Assembly (NCBI RefSeq): GCF_007830295.1
Contig: NZ_VLKC01000002.1
Coordinates: 1,242,887-1,306,886 of the forward strand
Reading direction: 5' to 3'
Source of the DNA: Sporomusa sp. KB1
GTDB taxonomy: Bacteria; Bacillota; Negativicutes; Sporomusales; Sporomusaceae
Length of the DNA: 64,000 nucleotides
The notes under the pieces are model-generated. The model was not told the origin of the DNA. It saw nothing but the letters and a program-made list of their open reading frames with translations, and did not search any database. Of this stretch, positions 62,690 through 64,000 are shown piece after piece (positions within the stretch are counted from its first letter, which is position 1; every line of letters starts with the position of its first letter). The position numbers and the translations under genes were made by a program.

Positions 62690-62990
62690 TAGTTCACCGC
62701 CATGCCCCACTAGGATTGCCCAATGCGATTGGCCCCTAGCCATGACCTGGATTGACGATACGCCGCCAGCGATTAGCCGGTATCTCCGGTTGCACGAAGG
62801 CGAGGTGAGCGCATGGTTTCTAAGATGACGACTCATTTTCTAAAAGAGCTACGGCTATCCGGCGCTGCCAACGGTTACCGGCCCTATGGAGGCCAAAGGC
62901 TCGTCTCACCTTGACTTTTGCTCTGCTTTGCTCAAACAAGAGATGGATCACCGTGAAGAGACCCTAAGCGCTCGCGGAGAAAGCAGGCCC
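62690..62990 (+). pseudogene. IS21-family istB remnant
   Basis: In plus-strand frames after about 62826, TTHFLKELRLSGAANG and (in another frame) SSHLDFCSALLKQEMDHREETLSARGE resemble the N-terminal part of IstB helper ATPases of IS21 elements. The ORF is broken by frameshifts and a stop, and the ATPase core is missing. The 62690-62826 part may be the end of the istA transposase. Assignment by resemblance only. Confidence 0.45.
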
Positions 62991-63268
62991 ATTTTTTCTC
63001 ACACCAAAACCCTTGTAATAAAGTGAATTTATTATTGCGTTTCAATATTCGGATAATTAAAGCTTTAATGATATTCTAATTTTCCTAATAATCTATAAAA
63101 CAGACTTGACATAAGGCATGGATATCTTCATCGTAAAATAAAACCCTACTATTATGCACGACTTTATCCTCAACAAGAATAGGTTAGCAAATACCCTGAC
63201 TGAATTATCTTTCGATTTGAAATTGAAACCGTTCTTAAACGACTTTACTTAAATGACTCTGACTATCT
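62991..63268. other. AT-rich stretch without genes
   Basis: No open frame with a ribosome binding site, no inverted repeat of note and no RNA signature seen. It lies between two decayed relics. Confidence 0.6.
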
Positions 63269-63400
63269 CTAACTACTTTCGATAATTCTTTCGATGTTAA
63301 CAGCTGATGAAGCCAATTGCTGCATAGAAGCCGTAATTTCGCCTACCACAGCGGCTTGGCGCTCTCCAAAAGCCGCAGCATGATTAATAGTAAATCTCGC
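63269..63400 (-). pseudogene. Chemoreceptor signalling-domain relic
   Basis: A minus-strand fragment reads NHAAAFGERQAAVVGEITASMQQLASSAVNIERIIESS and stop, resembling the C-terminal signalling coiled coil of MCPs (the E-x-T-A-S-M-Q-Q-L-A-S-S-A segment). It is too short to be functional and its 5' part is gone. Confidence 0.55.
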
Positions 63401-63479
63401 ATATATTTAGCAGTTATTTTTGTGTTTTATATATTCAAGTTTTTTTAGCACACCTTTGTTAGAAGCATCTAAAGTACTG

Positions 63480-63513
63480 GATGTCAGCCCCTGCGCTCGC
63501 AGGGGCTGACATC
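63480..63513. terminator. Inverted repeat downstream of the hydrolase gene
   Basis: A 15-bp stem beginning GATGTCAGCCCCTGC with a short loop, immediately after the minus-strand hydrolase stop. There is no U-run on either strand, so it is a poor intrinsic terminator but well placed. Confidence 0.6.
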
Positions 63514-63519
63514 AGCCAA

Positions 63520-64000
63520 TCAGTCAAGTTGCGTGATAAATTCGTCCATGTATTCGCAAACTTTTTCCGGATTTTCTACTAGAATAAAATGACCGTAGTC
63601 CGGAATTGGTTTGTAAATTAGTTTCTTGCAATTGGAAATACGCGCAATGGTGGCCTTTGCCATCTCCTCGGTAGCAATCGGGTCGTCAAGTCCTTGAATA
63701 ACAAGTGTCGGGCAGGTAACCTTGTCCATTTTGTCTCGGACATCAAAGCCGTTGTACTGCGTCAAATCCCCTTGTTTGGTAATACCAATTTCCGACATAA
63801 CCCCCCAGAGAATGAAATCTTTCCTTTCCTGTGTAGTAGCCTTTCCAATCAGGCATTCAGAAAATTCTAAGTGGGAATGCTGGCAACTGACATAAGGATG
63901 GTTCAACAGTTCCAAAATACGTTCATCAATAGTAGGAGTATAATCGGAACCCTGCATCGAAACAATTGCGCGAACAGGATATTCCTGGGCTATATGATAG
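63520..64000 (-). CDS. Alpha/beta hydrolase, C-terminal part (truncated by window edge)
   Basis: An open frame running off the right edge without a start: upstream of the in-frame ATG at 63957 the reading continues with IAQEYPVRAIVS, so the true start is beyond base 64000. The visible 160 residues show the hydrolase core strand TCPTLVIQGLDDPIATEEMAKA, the Asp of the triad, and GHFILVENPEKVCEYMDEFI with the catalytic His in the GH pair. Probable hydrolase acting on a small ester or acyl substrate; the family is broad. Confidence 0.85.
   Translation of the reverse strand, partial: YHIAQEYPVRAIVSMQGSDYTPTIDERILELLNHPYVSCQHSHLEFSECLIGKATTQERKDFILWGVMSEIGITKQGDLTQYNGFDVRDKMDKVTCPTLVIQGLDDPIATEEMAKATIARISNCKKLIYKPIPDYGHFILVENPEKVCEYMDEFITQLD

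Overview
The window reads as chromosome from an anaerobic, nitrogen-fixing, Gram-negative-walled Firmicute (Negativicutes, Sporomusa/Pelosinus-like). This is inferred from three things: a clostridial-type nif operon (nifH-I1-I2-D-K-E-N-B plus a split nifV); corrinoid methyltransferases of the acetogen type; and a complete RND pump with periplasmic adaptor, which needs an outer membrane. No species call is possible from sequence reading alone.

Layout. 1-100 is the 5' end of a 16S rRNA gene (minus) with its promoter. 450-6440 (minus) holds an L,D-transpeptidase, a pantothenate operon (DUF2520 reductase-panB-panC-panD) behind a structured leader with an intrinsic terminator, and an LUD-domain protein. 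6.7-7.1 kb (plus) has two short ORFs whose terminator lies inside the convergent nifV-alpha gene. 7.06-18.2 kb (minus) is the nif operon. 18.7-20.2 kb carries a second nifB behind a leader clearly related to the nifH leader. 20.4-26.9 kb is housekeeping and small unknown genes (tRNA t6A dehydratase, guanylate-kinase-like protein, riboflavin ECF component, a pair of LPP20-like secreted proteins, several small proteins). 27-32 kb is a TetR/RND efflux unit. 32-37 kb has a PAS histidine kinase and a CheR-PAS protein. 37-42 kb has an SGNH hydrolase, a cupin-metN-metI-metQ operon and an XRE-methyltransferase fusion. 43-57.5 kb is a methyl-transfer island: URO-D-type methyltransferase, corrinoid protein and methyl-H4folate methyltransferase; a PAS/AAA+ sigma-54 activator; two MFS carriers; and flanking chemoreceptors. 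Sigma-54 (-24/-12) promoters precede the methyltransferase operon and one MFS gene. 53.8-55 kb and 62.7-63.4 kb are decayed IS and chemoreceptor relics. 58-64 kb holds leuA, an ilvC remnant, an enolase-superfamily enzyme, a third MFS carrier and a truncated alpha/beta hydrolase.

How the parts fit. The nif operon encodes the MoFe and Fe proteins, the NifI1/NifI2 PII-type switch, the NifEN scaffold, NifB for the cofactor core, and NifV-omega/alpha for homocitrate. The second nifB appears to be co-regulated with nifH through a shared promoter-leader containing a hairpin in which one base pair covaries between copies. In the methyl-transfer island, a substrate methyl group would pass through the URO-D protein and corrinoid protein to tetrahydrofolate, with transporters and chemoreceptors for the unknown substrate nearby. 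The strongest candidates for something new are the paired nif leaders, the diverged second NifB, the two small convergent ORFs beside nifV, and the structured segment at 37.25 kb.
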